64,000 nt of DNA from Eimeria necatrix. Taxonomy: Eukaryota > Apicomplexa > Conoidasida > Eucoccidiorida > Eimeriidae. Under the pieces are notes generated by a model, which was given only the letters and a program-made list of their open reading frames with translations, made no database searches and had not been told where the DNA came from. The first letter of the stretch is position 1, and every line of letters starts with the position of its first letter. The position numbers and the translations under genes were made by a program. This document shows positions 52,984 through 64,000 of the stretch, piece after piece. The DNA lies in the NCBI RefSeq assembly GCF_000499385.1, contig NW_013654529.1, forward strand, positions 185,473-249,472. The letters run 5' to 3'.

Positions 52984-53103
52984 GCTGCTGCCCTTGCTGG
53001 CGCCATTGCTGCTGCTGTTTCTGCTGCTCTTGCCACTGCTGCATCTGCAGGTGCGCTTCTGTTGCTGCTGCAGCCGTTCGCGCTGGCAGCAGCTGCTGCT
53101 GCT

Positions 53104-53136
<33 letters not shown>

Positions 53137-53441
53137 AGCAGCGCGTCGCTGCTGTTCGTTTAAGCCCGCGTGCTTCGCGTCACTTCAGCAGCTCACTTTG
53201 CTGCTGTTTCTTAATTTTATTTAATTAATTAAATTAATTAAACTAATTAAATTAATTAAATTAATTAAATTAAATTAACTCATTTATTATTTTCAAAAAC
53301 AACTTCTCCAACTGGCTTGTTTGCTGCTGCGCTGCAGCAAGACAGCCGCGTCTGCGTCTCCTTCCGCTTCGACAGTTTGTGTCCCCTCGATGTCTCTCTT
53401 TTCTTTTTTCCCAGGCAGCCAGACCCCCAGTATTCGTAGGA

Positions 53442-53486
<45 letters not shown>

Positions 53487-53978
53487 GCTGCTGCTGCTTG
53501 CGCTGCTGCTGCTGCTTGCGCTGCTGCTGGTAGTGTTATTTTGGTGCTGCTGCTGCCTGGCAAGCCCTGTCGGTGGCTTTGCTGCTATTGTTTCTGCTGC
53601 TATTGCTGCTGTTGTTGCCAATTCTGCTGCTGCTGCTGCTGCTGGTGTTTGCGTAGTTGCTGCTGCTGCTGCTGCTGCTGCTGCCATTGAGTTGCTGCTG
53701 ACTTCGCCCTACCGCTCGTAGCGTCGCTGCTGCTGCTGCTTAGCTGCTTCTGGCAGCAGCAGCAGCACGCTAACCGCTGCGGCTGCTGCTGCGTTGTGTC
53801 TTTGATTGGTCTTTGATTGCTGCTGAAGTTTGTATATTTTCGACGTCTGCTGCTGCTGCTGCTGCTGCTCTCCTGCTGCTGCTGCTTGTGCAGCAATGAG
53901 CCCCCTTGCATGTTTGCTTCGCCGCCAAGAAGGTTCGGCGCAGGCCTGCAGCAGCTATACGAAGCTGCTCCACAAGGT

Positions 53979-54026
<48 letters not shown>

Positions 54027-54318
54027 CTCTTCCCTGTTGCTGCTGCCCCAGCACCCAGCTAACTGCAGCAGATGCGATGTTTGTTACTGCGATATGGAAT
54101 AGAACCAGCTAGTGACCCTTCACGAGTGCTGCTGTTGCAGCAGCAGCAGCAGCAGCTGCTGCTGCTGCTGCTGCTGTTGCTGCTGCAGTATAATTTTGAG
54201 ATCTGCTTGCGTGCTGCTGCAGAGTCGCCGTTGGCTTCGGATTGCCTTGAATTCCTGAGGGCCAAAGGGCCGGCGCAGCAGCAAGAAGAAGACTGCGACT
54301 TGCTGATACGCCTGGTGA

Positions 54319-54355
<37 letters not shown>

Positions 54356-55055
54356 CGATGCCTGAAGCTGTTGCTGCGCCGCCTTCTGCCGATCCGTCTG
54401 CTGCTGCTGCTGCTTCTGCTGCTGCATTTCTCAATGCGTGCGTCTGTGCGCTGTTTCGCAGCGAGCTGTTTCTCCAGAGGAAACAGCTGAAGCAGCAGCT
54501 GCTGCTCCAGCAGCAGCAGCAGCAGCAGCAGCGACAGAGGGGGGACTCAGAGCAACAGCAGTGGCAGCAGCAGCAGCAGAAGGGGTGCGGCAGCAGCTGA
54601 CCAGTGTGGCCTTTGTCCTGCAGGAGTCACCCCACAGCAGCACAAGTCCTAAATCGCAGCAGCAAGGGCCAGACGAGACTGAATCGCCCAGCCGCAGCAG
54701 CAGCATAACTGCAGCAGCAGCAGCAGCAGCAGCAGTTGCTGCAGCCCATGACCCTGTGGCCACTATGTGGCGCCTCTGTGTCCTCAAGCAAAGAGTGGAG
54801 CTGGGATCGCGTTCCTTTGAGGTCCAAGTAAGGATGCCTGCTGCTGTTGCTGCAGCAGCAGCCTCCTGTTGCTGCTGCTGCAGCTGTTGCTGCAGCTCCT
54901 GCTGTCATTGTTGTGCTGCCGCAGCTGCTACTGCTGCAGCTACTTAAGCTGCTGCAGCTACTGCATTTACTGCAGCTGCTGCAGCTACTGCAGCTGCCGC
55001 AGCTACTACTGCTGCTGCAGTTACTGCAACAGCTGCTGCTGCAGCTACTGCAACA

Positions 55056-55087
<32 letters not shown>

Positions 55088-55402
55088 GCACAGGAGATAT
55101 TCGGTATTGATGGCGGCCCAGGGTTTGGCCGTCGGCGCCAGGCCACCACAGAGCTCACTAACGGAGCAGCAGCAGCAGCAGCAGGAGACGCAGCAGCAAC
55201 TGCTGCTCCTACGCGTTTAAGTTCAGGGGAAGAGAATCTTTCTGGGAGGTGAGAGGCCGTGCTGCTGCTTCTGCTGCTGCTGCTGCTTTCGCTGCTGCTG
55301 CTGTTGCTGCTCTTTTCTTCCGCGCTGCTGCTGTTTTCATTCCCGCACATCCCGCATTGCTGCTGCCCTTCGCCCACCTTCGCCACCGCAGCAGCAGCCA
55401 CC

Positions 55403-55458
<56 letters not shown>

Positions 55459-56392
55459 TTGTGGCTGCGTGCGGCTGCAGGGAGTGCGTGATCTGTTTGG
55501 CGGAGGAAAGGACAACAGCAGTTTTGCCGTGTCGCCACATGTGCCTTTGCAGCGAGGTGAGGCAGCAGCACTTTCTATTTATTTTATTTTTATTTTTATT
55601 TATTTTATTTATTTTATTTATTTATTTTATTTGTTTTATTATTTCATTTATTTTATTTATTTTATTCCTTTTTGTTGCTTCCCTTTTGCCTCCTTTTATC
55701 TCTTTCTCTTGTTGGCTTTCGCGGGCTCTTTCTGCTTCTTCGTTTCTTCTTTCGGAGCTCTTTTGGTCTTTTTTGTTCCTTTTTCTTTTTTTAAATCTTC
55801 TTTTTATCCTTTTTAATCTTTTATATTCTTTTTTCTTTTCTTTCTGCTTCTTTTTGATCTTTTTCTCTTTCTTTTATCTCCTTTTTCCCCTTTTCTTCTC
55901 TGCTGTCGTCTTCGCCGCTCCGCGTACACCTCACAAGCGGCAGCAGCTAGACTCTGGGGTGTACGTACACCTCAAGAGCAGCAGCAGCTTTTCCCTGGGG
56001 TGTACGTACACCTCAGCAGCAGCAGCAACTTTTCGATTTGGTGTCTCTTCAGTGCGCCGGCATTATGAGGCTGCAGACGAACAAGTGCCCCATTTGCAGA
56101 CAAGGCAAGTGGCTGCTGCTGCTGCTGCTGCTGCTGTTCTTGCTGCTGCTGCTGTTGATTTTGCTGCTGCTGCCGTTGCTGCAGCTGAAGCGTGGGGCCG
56201 TTTTCTCTGCGGTTGCTGCTGGGAGCTGGTGCTGCTGGAGGGACGTTGCGCTTGGCTGCTGCTGCTGTTGCTGCTGCTGCTGCTCCCGCAATAATTGCTG
56301 CTGCTGTTGTTGCTGGTGCTGCTGCTGCAGTCGTTCGGTCTTTGCTGCAGATATCAGTGGGCGATGGAGAAGCCCCGCTTCACCCTCCCTAG
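52504..56392 (+). CDS. MGRN1/LUL-type RING E3 ubiquitin ligase, nine coding exons (364 aa)
   Basis: Exons from ATG 52805: 52805-52915, 53338-53435, 53894-53976, 54223-54314, 54462-54827, 55094-55248, 55481-55556, 56053-56104, 56331-56392. Every phase agrees. A likely extra 5' exon is 52504-52539, joined in frame to 52799. Segments follow the plant LUL/animal MGRN1 order: QKTFIVRNPVNLIKSSL, VCVSFRFDSLCPLDVSLFFF, RRFGAGLQQLYEAAPQ, CDLLIRL, ATMWRLCVLKQRVELGSRSF, FEVQEIFGIDGG. A C3HC4 RING follows: RECVICLAEERTTAVLPCRH then MCLCSE, continued in the next exon as CAGIMRLQTNKCPICRQ. It ends VVRSLLQISVGDGEAP. All eight zinc ligands are present. Known role of the family: membrane-associated ubiquitin ligation. 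Ser/Ala inserts come from CAG repeats. The RING is split between two exons, and the intron at 56105 uses a GC donor (CAAG/GCAAGT). Confidence 0.85.
55959..56012. repeat. Pair of GGTGTACGTACACC palindromes in an intron
   Basis: Perfect copies at 55959-55972 and 55999-56012 with a CAG-containing spacer, in the intron that splits the RING coding sequence. A further half-site (CGTACACCTCAC) lies at about 55923. Confidence 0.95.
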
Positions 56393-57577
56393 AGGAGCAG
56401 CAGCAACAGCAAGTGAAGCTGTTATGGCTTCTGCTGCTGCTGCTCTTGCTGCCGCTGAAGTTGCTGCTGCAGCTGCCGCAGCAGCGCTCGCCGCAGCAAG
56501 TGCTGCCGCCGCTCGTGCTCCTGCAGCACAGCACCATCTACGCGTTTCAATGGCTAAGCAGCAGCAGCTGCTGCTGCAGCAGCTGCTGCTGCTGCCGCTG
56601 CTGTAGCGAATGTGACTAGGGACATCTTATGTATCTCGTATGCAGCAACGCCGTTTGCAGCAGCAGCAGCAGCTGATGCTGCTGCTGCGACTGAATCATT
56701 TAGACTGCGAAGTGCTTCTTTGTTTGCTGCCACTCGTGCTGCTTCTGCAGCTGACACACTAGCAGCAGCAGCAGCAGCTGCTGCAGTAGTAACAACTAGC
56801 GACAGCAACAGCAGCACAAAAGTCCCTAGTACAACAGCAAAACTAGCAGCAGCACGACGTAAGCTAGCAGCAGCAGCACTACGTAAGCTAGCAGCAGCAG
56901 CAGCAGCCCTACATTAACTAGAAGCAGCAGCAGCAGCACTGCATTAACTGGAAGCAGCAGCAGCAGCCCTACATTAACTAGAAGCAGCAGCAGCAGCACT
57001 GCATTAACTGGAAGCAGCAGCAGCAGCGCCACTAGGCTAACTAGTTTCTAGCGTGGCTCCTCTGTCCGAAGCACGAACCGCTGCTGCAGTCTGCTGCCGC
57101 TGTTGCTGCAGCTGTTGCTGCAGCAGCTACTGCTGCTGCAGCAGTTGCGCTGCAGCGGCTACTGCTGCAGCAGCTGCTTCCGCAGCAGCTGTTGCTGCTG
57201 CTGCTGCTGCTGCAGCATTGCTGCTGGCTCAGTATAAATGCAATTGGCCAGTTTACTTAGTATAAAATGAGAAGCATGCCGCAGGCCTTCTGCCGAGCAG
57301 CAGAAACGTGGTGTTGAGGTGTATGTACACCTCGACACAGCGGCAGCTCAAATCGTTCCACTTAACATTAGCTGCAAAGGCAGCTGCAGCAGCGGGAAAG
57401 CTGCTGCTGCTGCTGCTGCACCTGCAGCAGCAGCTGCTGCGCCGCCGCTTCACTCACTCGCGTCGGCAGCAGAAATGAGGGCTTCCCTTCAGCTGCAGCC
57501 AGCGGAAGGAGCAGCAGCACAAGCAGCAGCAGCAGCAGCACCAGCAGCAACTGCTGCTGCTGCTGTTGTGCGCAGCC
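56393..57577. other. Repeat-rich region between convergent genes
   Basis: CAG/CTG runs with open poly-Ala frames of little normal sequence (for example 56612-56917). A minisatellite sits at 56841-57035. A near-palindrome GAGGTGTATGTACACCTC lies at 57316-57333. No gene is supported. It separates the 3' ends of the RING ligase gene and the giant minus-strand gene. Confidence 0.5.
56841..57035. repeat. Minisatellite, 31-bp alternating unit
   Basis: Alternating units containing CTACATTAACTAGAAGCAGC and CTGCATTAACTGGAAGCAGC, each followed by a CAG run. Earlier degenerate units have CTACGTAAGCTAGCAG. Read on the minus strand they give Leu/Val repeats, not taken as coding. Confidence 0.85.
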
Positions 57578-57649
57578 CTAAACTTCTGAGTCATTTAAAG
57601 CATCAGGCTTACCGTGCAGAGCTGGCTCTCGCAGCAGCTGCTGCTGTTG

Positions 57650-57689
<40 letters not shown>

Positions 57690-57961
57690 GTGGGGCTCGG
57701 GGTGCTTCTATCGCAGCGCCGCATGCCATTAAGTGCCACGTGCAGCAGCCTCACTTGGCCCTTGTTTGCGCAGCTGCTGCTGCTGCTGCTGCTGCTGCTA
57801 GGTCGGCTCTTGCTGCTTCTCGAAGGCAGATTGCTGCCGCTCCTGCTGCTGCTGCTGCTGCGCCCGTTGCTGTTGCTGTTGCTGTAGGGACTGCTGCAGC
57901 TCCACCTGCTGCCTTCTTCACTTGTGTTCGACTGCAGGCGTGTTATTGGCTGCCTCCCTGG

Positions 57962-57993
<32 letters not shown>

Positions 57994-58536
57994 ACGCAGC
58001 GTCAGCAGCAGCAGCAAAATTGTGGTTCGGGCCCGCGTGGTTGCTATTGCTGCTGGCGTTGCTGCTGCCATTTCTGCTGTGGCTGCTCTTGCTGCTGCGC
58101 CCTTCGGCAGCAGAGTCCCGTCTACCTCGCGCTGCAGCTGCACTGGCAGCAGCAGCAGCAGCTGCTGCTGCTGCTGCTGCTCCATGTTCAAGTCGTGCAG
58201 AGAAACCAGAACGGTCCGTAGAAGCAGCAGAAGCAGCAGAAGGCGACACTGCTGCTGCGGGTGAAAGCGCCGGCGACAGAGGTGCTGTTGCTGCTGCTGC
58301 TGCAGCTGCTGGCGAGAGTGGCGGCACAGGCGCTGCTGCTGCTGCTGCTGCTGCTCCCGCTGCTGCTGACGCAGCAGAAAAGCGGTGAAAGACTCGCCAC
58401 TGCACCTGCTCAACAAGCCAGTGCCGCTGCTGCATCGAGTCTCTGTCCCTGCTGCTGCTGCTGCTGCTGCAGCTGCCGCTGCGGGCTTCGTCCTTAAGCG
58501 TTGCTGCTGCCGCTGCTCCTGCGGGGCGGCGACCAG

Positions 58537-58567
<31 letters not shown>

Positions 58568-58858
58568 TCCCCGCACTTCTTCATTTGTCGAGACGGGAGC
58601 CGCAGGGGCAGAGGCAGCAAAGAGAGGCCCTGCTGTGCTGCTGTGGTCTCCCGCGGCCGCACAGCCGTTTCCGTTGCTGCTGCTGCTGCTGCTGCTGCTG
58701 GCGTCAGCAGCAGAGGCCGCCACCGGCGCTTCTGCAGCAGCTGCAGCAGAAGGCCCCTGCTGCTGCTCCTGCCGCTGCCGCCGAAGGGCCCCGGGGACAT
58801 ATAGCTGCTTCTCAGCTCTGTGCTTCAAAGGAACGCGATCTTTCGGTTGCTTCCTTTG

Positions 58859-58893
<35 letters not shown>

Positions 58894-59005
58894 AGGGCGA
58901 CGCCGCATCATTGTCTGCGGCAGCAGCTGCAGCAGTTGTTCCTGCTGCTGCTGACGGAGAGGTGGCCTCGTTGTCTTGTGCTGTTGCCGCTGCCGCAAAC
59001 GCATC

Positions 59006-59037
<32 letters not shown>

Positions 59038-59601
59038 CGTGGCTGCTGCTGCTACCATGGCTGTTGCTGCTGCCGTGGCTGCTGCTGCTGCCGTGGTTGT
59101 TGCTGCTCCCGTGGCTGCTGCTGCTATTGCGCACCTCCGCTGCACGACCAGTCACACCATTTCCTTTGCTGCTGCGGTTGCTGCAGTCGCCGTTGCTGCT
59201 GCTGCTGCTGCTCACGTTGTTGCTGCTGCTGTTGCTGTGAAAGAGCAGCTCTGGGGCAACATGACCAACACCAGCGGCAACTGACTCGTGCTGCTGCTCC
59301 TGCTGCTGCTCCTGTTGCCGTTGCAGATGCTGCTGCTGCACTTGCTGTGGCTCCGGCTGCTGCTGGTGCTGCTGCTGGTGCTGCTGCTGCTGCTGCTGCT
59401 CCTGTGGAAAGCCATAGTATTCGTCGCAGCTGTCATCGATACTGTCGCACCACCGCCGTGAAGGTGGCTGCGCAGCTGCAGTCCGCTGCTGCGGCTGCTG
59501 CTGCTGCTGCTGCTGCGGCTGCTGCTGCTGCTGCGGCTGCTGCGGCTGCGGCTGCTGCTGCTGCTGAGGAAGAGGCTGCAGCTGTGGCTGCAGTTGCGGC
59601 G

Positions 59602-59681
<80 letters not shown>

Positions 59682-59882
59682 GCGGTGCGTGAGACCCTAG
59701 ATCTACTGCTGGAGTGACCAGCCCCGCTGCTGCCACCAGCTTTGCTGCTGCTGCCGTTGCTGCCGCTGCCGTTGCTGCTGTTGCTGTCTCTGCTGTAGCT
59801 GTGCCGGCTGCTGCGCCTCTCAGTTTCTGGCTGCCGCACCATGAAGCTCTCTTCTCCGTGCAGCAGCACCTGCTGCTGAAGG

Positions 59883-59931
<49 letters not shown>

Positions 59932-60188
59932 GCGGCCGCTGCTGAGGATCCAACGGTGCTAAGGAGCTCTCCAAGCACGTGGCCCCTGCGCTGCTGCTGT
60001 TGCTGCTGCCACTGCTTCTCCGCTGTTCAGCTCCGGTGCTGCTGCTGCTGCTGCTGCTGCCGCCGTCCAGTGTGCGAGACCGCGGCGGTCTGTAGATCTG
60101 CTGCAATTGCTGCTGGTGCTGCACTTGCTGCAGCGTCTGCTGTTGTTGAAAGTGCTGCATTTGCAGCACTTGCTGCTGCTGCTGCTGC

Positions 60189-60220
<32 letters not shown>

Positions 60221-61221
60221 TGGCTGCTCCTGGTGGTCGCCTTGGTGAGCCAGCTGCAGGTGCTGCTGCTCCTGCGGGTGCAGTCTGGGATTCCGCTGCT
60301 GCTGGTACGGCTGCTGTTGCAGCTGCTGCTGCTGTTGGAGCTGCTGCTGTTGGAGCTGCTGCTGCTGAAGCTGCTGCTGCTGAAGCTGCTGCTGCTGCAG
60401 CTGGGGGTGCTGCACCTGCTGTTGCTGGTGCTGCGTTTGGGTGTATGGCGGGAGTTGATGGGGGAATCTTTGTTGCTGCTGCTGGATTAGGAGCTGCTGC
60501 TGCTGCGGCTGCGGCTGCTGCGGCAGCCGCTGCTGCTGCGGCATGCCTATGAGCCGCTGCTGCATCTGCAGCAGCTGCTGCTGCATGCGCTGCACCTGCT
60601 GCACAAACGGAGGCACAAGCAGCTGCTGCGGAGTCAGCGAAGAGAGCTGATGCTGAGCAGCAAAAGATGACAGCAGCGAGAGAACTCCCTGAGGTGAACT
60701 TGCTGCTCTTGACAAATCCGACGCATGCATCCTTGCTGCAGCAGCAGCAGCTGCTTGCTGCTGCACCAGCAGTTGTTGCTGCTGCTGGGCCGCCAAGTGT
60801 TGCTGCTGCAGCAGCATGCCCATGCAGCTGCTGCTCTGTGCTGCAGTTGCTGCAGCAGCAAATGCTGCCTCGCAGCGCTCTTCTGCTGTAATGAAAGCAG
60901 CAACAGCAGCACGCGCCCGCCGGCGCTGCTCTGCAGTGAGGGGCTTTCTGTGTCTGCTGCTGCTTGCTGCAGCAGCAGCAATGGCAGCAGCAGTTGGGTC
61001 CACCGGGACGGGGGCGGGCGGGAAGGGGCTGCTGCTGCAGCAGCTGCAGCAATGAGCAGCAGCAAGCACCGACTGCTCCACGGACTGCACCAAATCCGCA
61101 GCAGCAGCAAGACCCGAATAGCTGCAGTACCTGCAGCGCTTGACGAGGGGCTGTATGGGGACTCGCTGCTGCAGGTACTGCTGCTGCTGCTGCTGCTGCT
61201 GCTGCGCGGGGAGCAGCGCGA

Positions 61222-61254
<33 letters not shown>

Positions 61255-61857
61255 AGATCTGCCGCGCCCGCGCGTGCCACCAGGGAGCTGTTGCTGCTAT
61301 TCGAGACAGAGTCCGCAGCCGCGAGACTTCAGAAGAAGGCAGCAAAAAGGGCCCCCCATTAACACTATCTCTTTTCCAATCAGCAGCAACAGAAAGGGGC
61401 AGCAGCGGCAGCAGGGGGTCCAGCAGCTGCTGGTGCAGCAGCAGCAGCTGCTGCTGCAGCTGCTGCTGCGGCCGCAGCACCGCCAGCCGCGTCACGAAGT
61501 TGCAGGGGCAAAACAACACGTTTGCTGTGTCTCTTAAAGCCACAGGCAGCAGCAGCGCAGCACCTCTTTTGCTGCAGTCGAAGAGCTGCGAGCAGTTGTC
61601 GTCTGCTGCTGCTGCTGCTGCTGCGCTGCAGCGGCTGCTCATCAGCTCCCCCTCCTGCTCTTCAAATACGGCGGCCAGTTGGGCGTGCGCTGGGCAGGAG
61701 CACCTGCACTGTTCCTGCTGCTGCTGCTGCTGCTGCTGCAGCAGCAGCAGCTGCTGCTGCTGCTGCTGCCGGTCTGCGTCGGAGCTGTCGGCGGGCGACG
61801 CCGCGGCGTCGGTCGCGTCGCTGGTGGTGCACTTGCTGCTGGTGCTGCTGCTGCCCG

Positions 61858-61890
<33 letters not shown>

Positions 61891-62129
61891 AGCTGCAGGG
61901 GCGCTTCAGCGCCCCACAAAGCACCGAAAGAGGCAGCAGCAAAAACAAATCTGCATGCACAGTGGTCCGGACATCTCGCCGAGAAAGAAACTCAGTGGAC
62001 CACCAGCCTCCTTCTTGGCAGCAGCGGTGAGACCGCAGCAGCAGCAAGTGGCCCTCAATTGCTGCAACAAGCCAGCTGCTGCCTTCTCTGCCCACGGGCG
62101 ACAGATACTCCAGTTCTAAAGCCAGCCCC

Positions 62130-62169
<40 letters not shown>

Positions 62170-62406
62170 CTCCGGTGGCTGCTGCTCCCGAAGAGCGGAC
62201 GCCCACCGGGCTGCTGCAGCCGGAGGGAGATCCCGTCGGCTCTTCCGACGCAGCAAGGGCTGCTGCTGTTGCAGCAGCAGCAGCAGTTGCTGCTGCTGCT
62301 GTGCTGCTGCTGCTGCTGCTGCTGCTGATGGTGTCGCTGTACGGCGAAGCCGCGGAAGAAGACGGCGGCGACTGAGCCCCGTCCCGCTGGCGCTGCTGCT
62401 GCGCCG

Positions 62407-62444
<38 letters not shown>

Positions 62445-62612
62445 ACTGGAGGCTGTGGCGGCTGCTGCAGCACCGGCAGCAAATAGCGGTCGTCCTGTAT
62501 CTCTTCAAATATAGCAGCAACGCCCAGCAGCAAATCTCGGCGGATGCTTTGCAGCTCTTGCTGCAGTTCCTGCGGCGCCATGGGCAGCGCCGGCAGCTTG
62601 CTGGCAGCAGCG

Positions 62613-62643
<31 letters not shown>

Positions 62644-63019
62644 CCGGGACCTGGGCGGCGGGCCCGTGGGTGGGGCTGCTGCTCCTGGTGCGTTTCTCCT
62701 GGAGCAGCAGCAGCTGCTGCTGCAGCCGCAGCTGCAGCTGCTGACTCACGCAGTGGGAGTGAAACAGCTGCTGCAGCAGCGAGAAACGAAATAAAGCCTT
62801 TATGTAGCTGTCCAGCAAAAAGTGACTTCTGCAAAGTTCATATCTGTAGACAAGCCAAGTCCCGCTGCTGACTCTTGCTGCCATATCGATGCTGGGGTCT
62901 CCGCCTGCCACGCCTGCTGCTGCTGCTGCTGCTGCAGCAGCAGCAGCAGCCGACACGCCCGGGGGGCACCCGTACGCCTGCAGCGCAGCAGACACGGCCG
63001 GAGGGCTGCCGCCCCCGCC

Positions 63020-63057
<38 letters not shown>

Positions 63058-63533
63058 GTTGGCTGGCGGAAGCCTCGGGGGTCACCAGCAGCTGCTGCAG
63101 CGCAGCATTCCCTGTGGGTCTTCCGGCTAACTGCAGCTGCTGCTGCTGCTGCTGCTGCTGTCTGTGCAGGTACGCCTTGGCGGTTTCCGCTGCTGCGGCT
63201 GCGGGCGTGTTGTTCGCGGTCGCAGCAGCAGCAGCTGCTGCTGCTGCTGCTGCGGGGCTGGCCCCAGCAGCAAAAGTGGAGGCCCGCGGGGAATCGAACA
63301 CAGACAAAAGAGACTCCCAAACCCCGCCATGTCCATAAGCGGAGAGAATTTTAATTGCTGTCTCTTCCATGTTTTTTGCTGCTCCGGAGACGAGCTGCTG
63401 CTGCAGCATCGCAGCACGTCGTCGGGCGGCAGCAGCAGCAGCAGGGCTGGTGGCTCCTGCTGCAGCGCCGGTGCCGGGGCTGGCTGTTGCGGCTGCGGAG
63501 TCCACGCCGGCAGCGCCGCCGCCGCCCGCCGCT

Positions 63534-63573
<40 letters not shown>

Positions 63574-63725
63574 GACTGGCCACGATGAAGAGCGTTTGGC
63601 TCAGCCCTCGCCGCGAACGCAAAGACCTAAAAAAGTGGACCAGCGACAGCAGCAAAGGGTGCAGCGCAGCAAGAGCTTGTTCGGGAATGCCCAGGAGCTG
63701 CGTGAGCAGCGTTTTGGGTCCGTCC

Positions 63726-63766
<41 letters not shown>

Positions 63767-63842
63767 TGCGACGGCCGGGGCGGGCGCGCCGGGCGCGGCC
63801 GCAGCAGCCCGCGCGTCGGGCTGCTGGTGCAGCGCGTGGGCG

Positions 63843-63877
<35 letters not shown>

Positions 63878-64000
63878 GTGGTGGCGGTCGTCCTTGGCGG
63901 GAGGCGCTGCTGCTGCTGCAGCTGCAGACGCTGCGGGCGGGTGCTGCTGCTGCTGCTGCTGCTGCGCGAGGCGAGCGGCGGGCGCAGCCCCGCCCGCGCC
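57578..64000 (-). CDS. Giant low-complexity protein, 5' end outside the window
   Basis: A single minus-strand frame is open from the right edge to a stop at 57578, at least 2,100 codons without an intron. Gln, Ala and Ser runs make up most of it, but normal islands recur: TDGPKTLLTQLLGIPEQALA, AIKILSAYGHGGVWESLLSV, TWLVYRYELCRSHFLLDSYI, LQSIRRDLLLGVAAIFEEIQ, SWLVAAIEGHLLLLRSHRCC, NVLFCPCNFVTRLAVL, a Cys pair in KRCRYCSYSG, and PLKHRAEKQLYVPGALRRQR. The first half keeps a regular helical pattern broken by repeats in loops. The last island resembles short YVPxxLR-type peptides of RNA-binding or translation factors, which is a weak hint only. The C-terminal third is nearly pure Gln, Ser and Ala. 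No domain is recognised. The absence of introns over 6.4 kb contrasts with the neighbours. Confidence 0.7.

Noticed and set aside
52430..53044. Minus frame of 204 codons opposite the RING ligase 5' region
   Set aside because: Gln/Ala runs only. The plus strand has splice sites and family-level similarity.
55461..56294. Plus frame of 277 codons with hydrophobic stretches after the first half of the RING
   Set aside because: The frame reads through a clear donor (GCGAG/GTGAGG) into T-rich intron. The rest of the RING is in a later exon.

Overview
The window looks like a repeat-rich segment of the nuclear genome of a coccidian apicomplexan, most probably an Eimeria species. The evidence is the extreme density of CAG/CTG triplets encoding runs of Gln, Ala and Ser, the many interstitial arrays of the telomere-type heptamer TTTAGGG/AAACCCT, and intron-rich genes with GT-AG junctions. 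There are no bacterial gene arrangements. Three identical eukaryotic-type tRNA-Lys(CTT) genes are present. The species cannot be fixed from the sequence alone.

Layout. 1-10.0 kb: the 3' part of a giant Gln-rich coiled-coil gene (+), open at the left edge. 10.8-14.2 kb: a small C-x2-C protein (+) and a Ser/Ala/Gly-Pro-rich gene (-) whose intron carries inverted telomeric arrays. 15.3-18.9 kb: a 13-exon gene (-) reconstructed with every splice phase consistent, function unknown. 20.0-20.9 kb: a two-exon coiled-coil protein (+). 20.9-24.9 kb and 28.9-33.1 kb: gene-poor DNA, the second stretch with weak remnants of a Ty3/gypsy-type pol. 24.9-26.3 kb: a single-exon secreted protein (-). 27.9-28.9 kb: a two-exon single-pass membrane protein (-). 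33.1-36.7 kb: exons of an Ala/Gln-rich protein (+). 36.8-39.7 kb: a probable SPC25 kinetochore gene (+) most of whose introns contain telomere-type repeats. 42.9-44.2 kb: an unknown conserved-looking protein (+). 46.8-47.3 kb: a secreted protein resembling the bacterial YbaY/YscW family (+). 48.2-50.1 kb: three tRNA-Lys genes. 51.0-52.3 kb: a tentative gene (-). 52.5-56.4 kb: a nine-exon (or more) MGRN1/LUL-type RING E3 ubiquitin ligase (+). 57.6-64 kb: a giant low-complexity protein (-) running off the right edge.

The genes do not form an operon or one pathway. What unites them is the way repeats sit in them: CAG runs are translated as Gln, Ala or Ser depending on frame and strand, long telomere-type arrays fall in introns or at gene ends, and two families of short palindromes (GGTGTACGTACACC-like and GACCAnTGGTC-like) are scattered over the window. 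All exon models come from reading splice sites and frames by eye. No search or transcript data was available.
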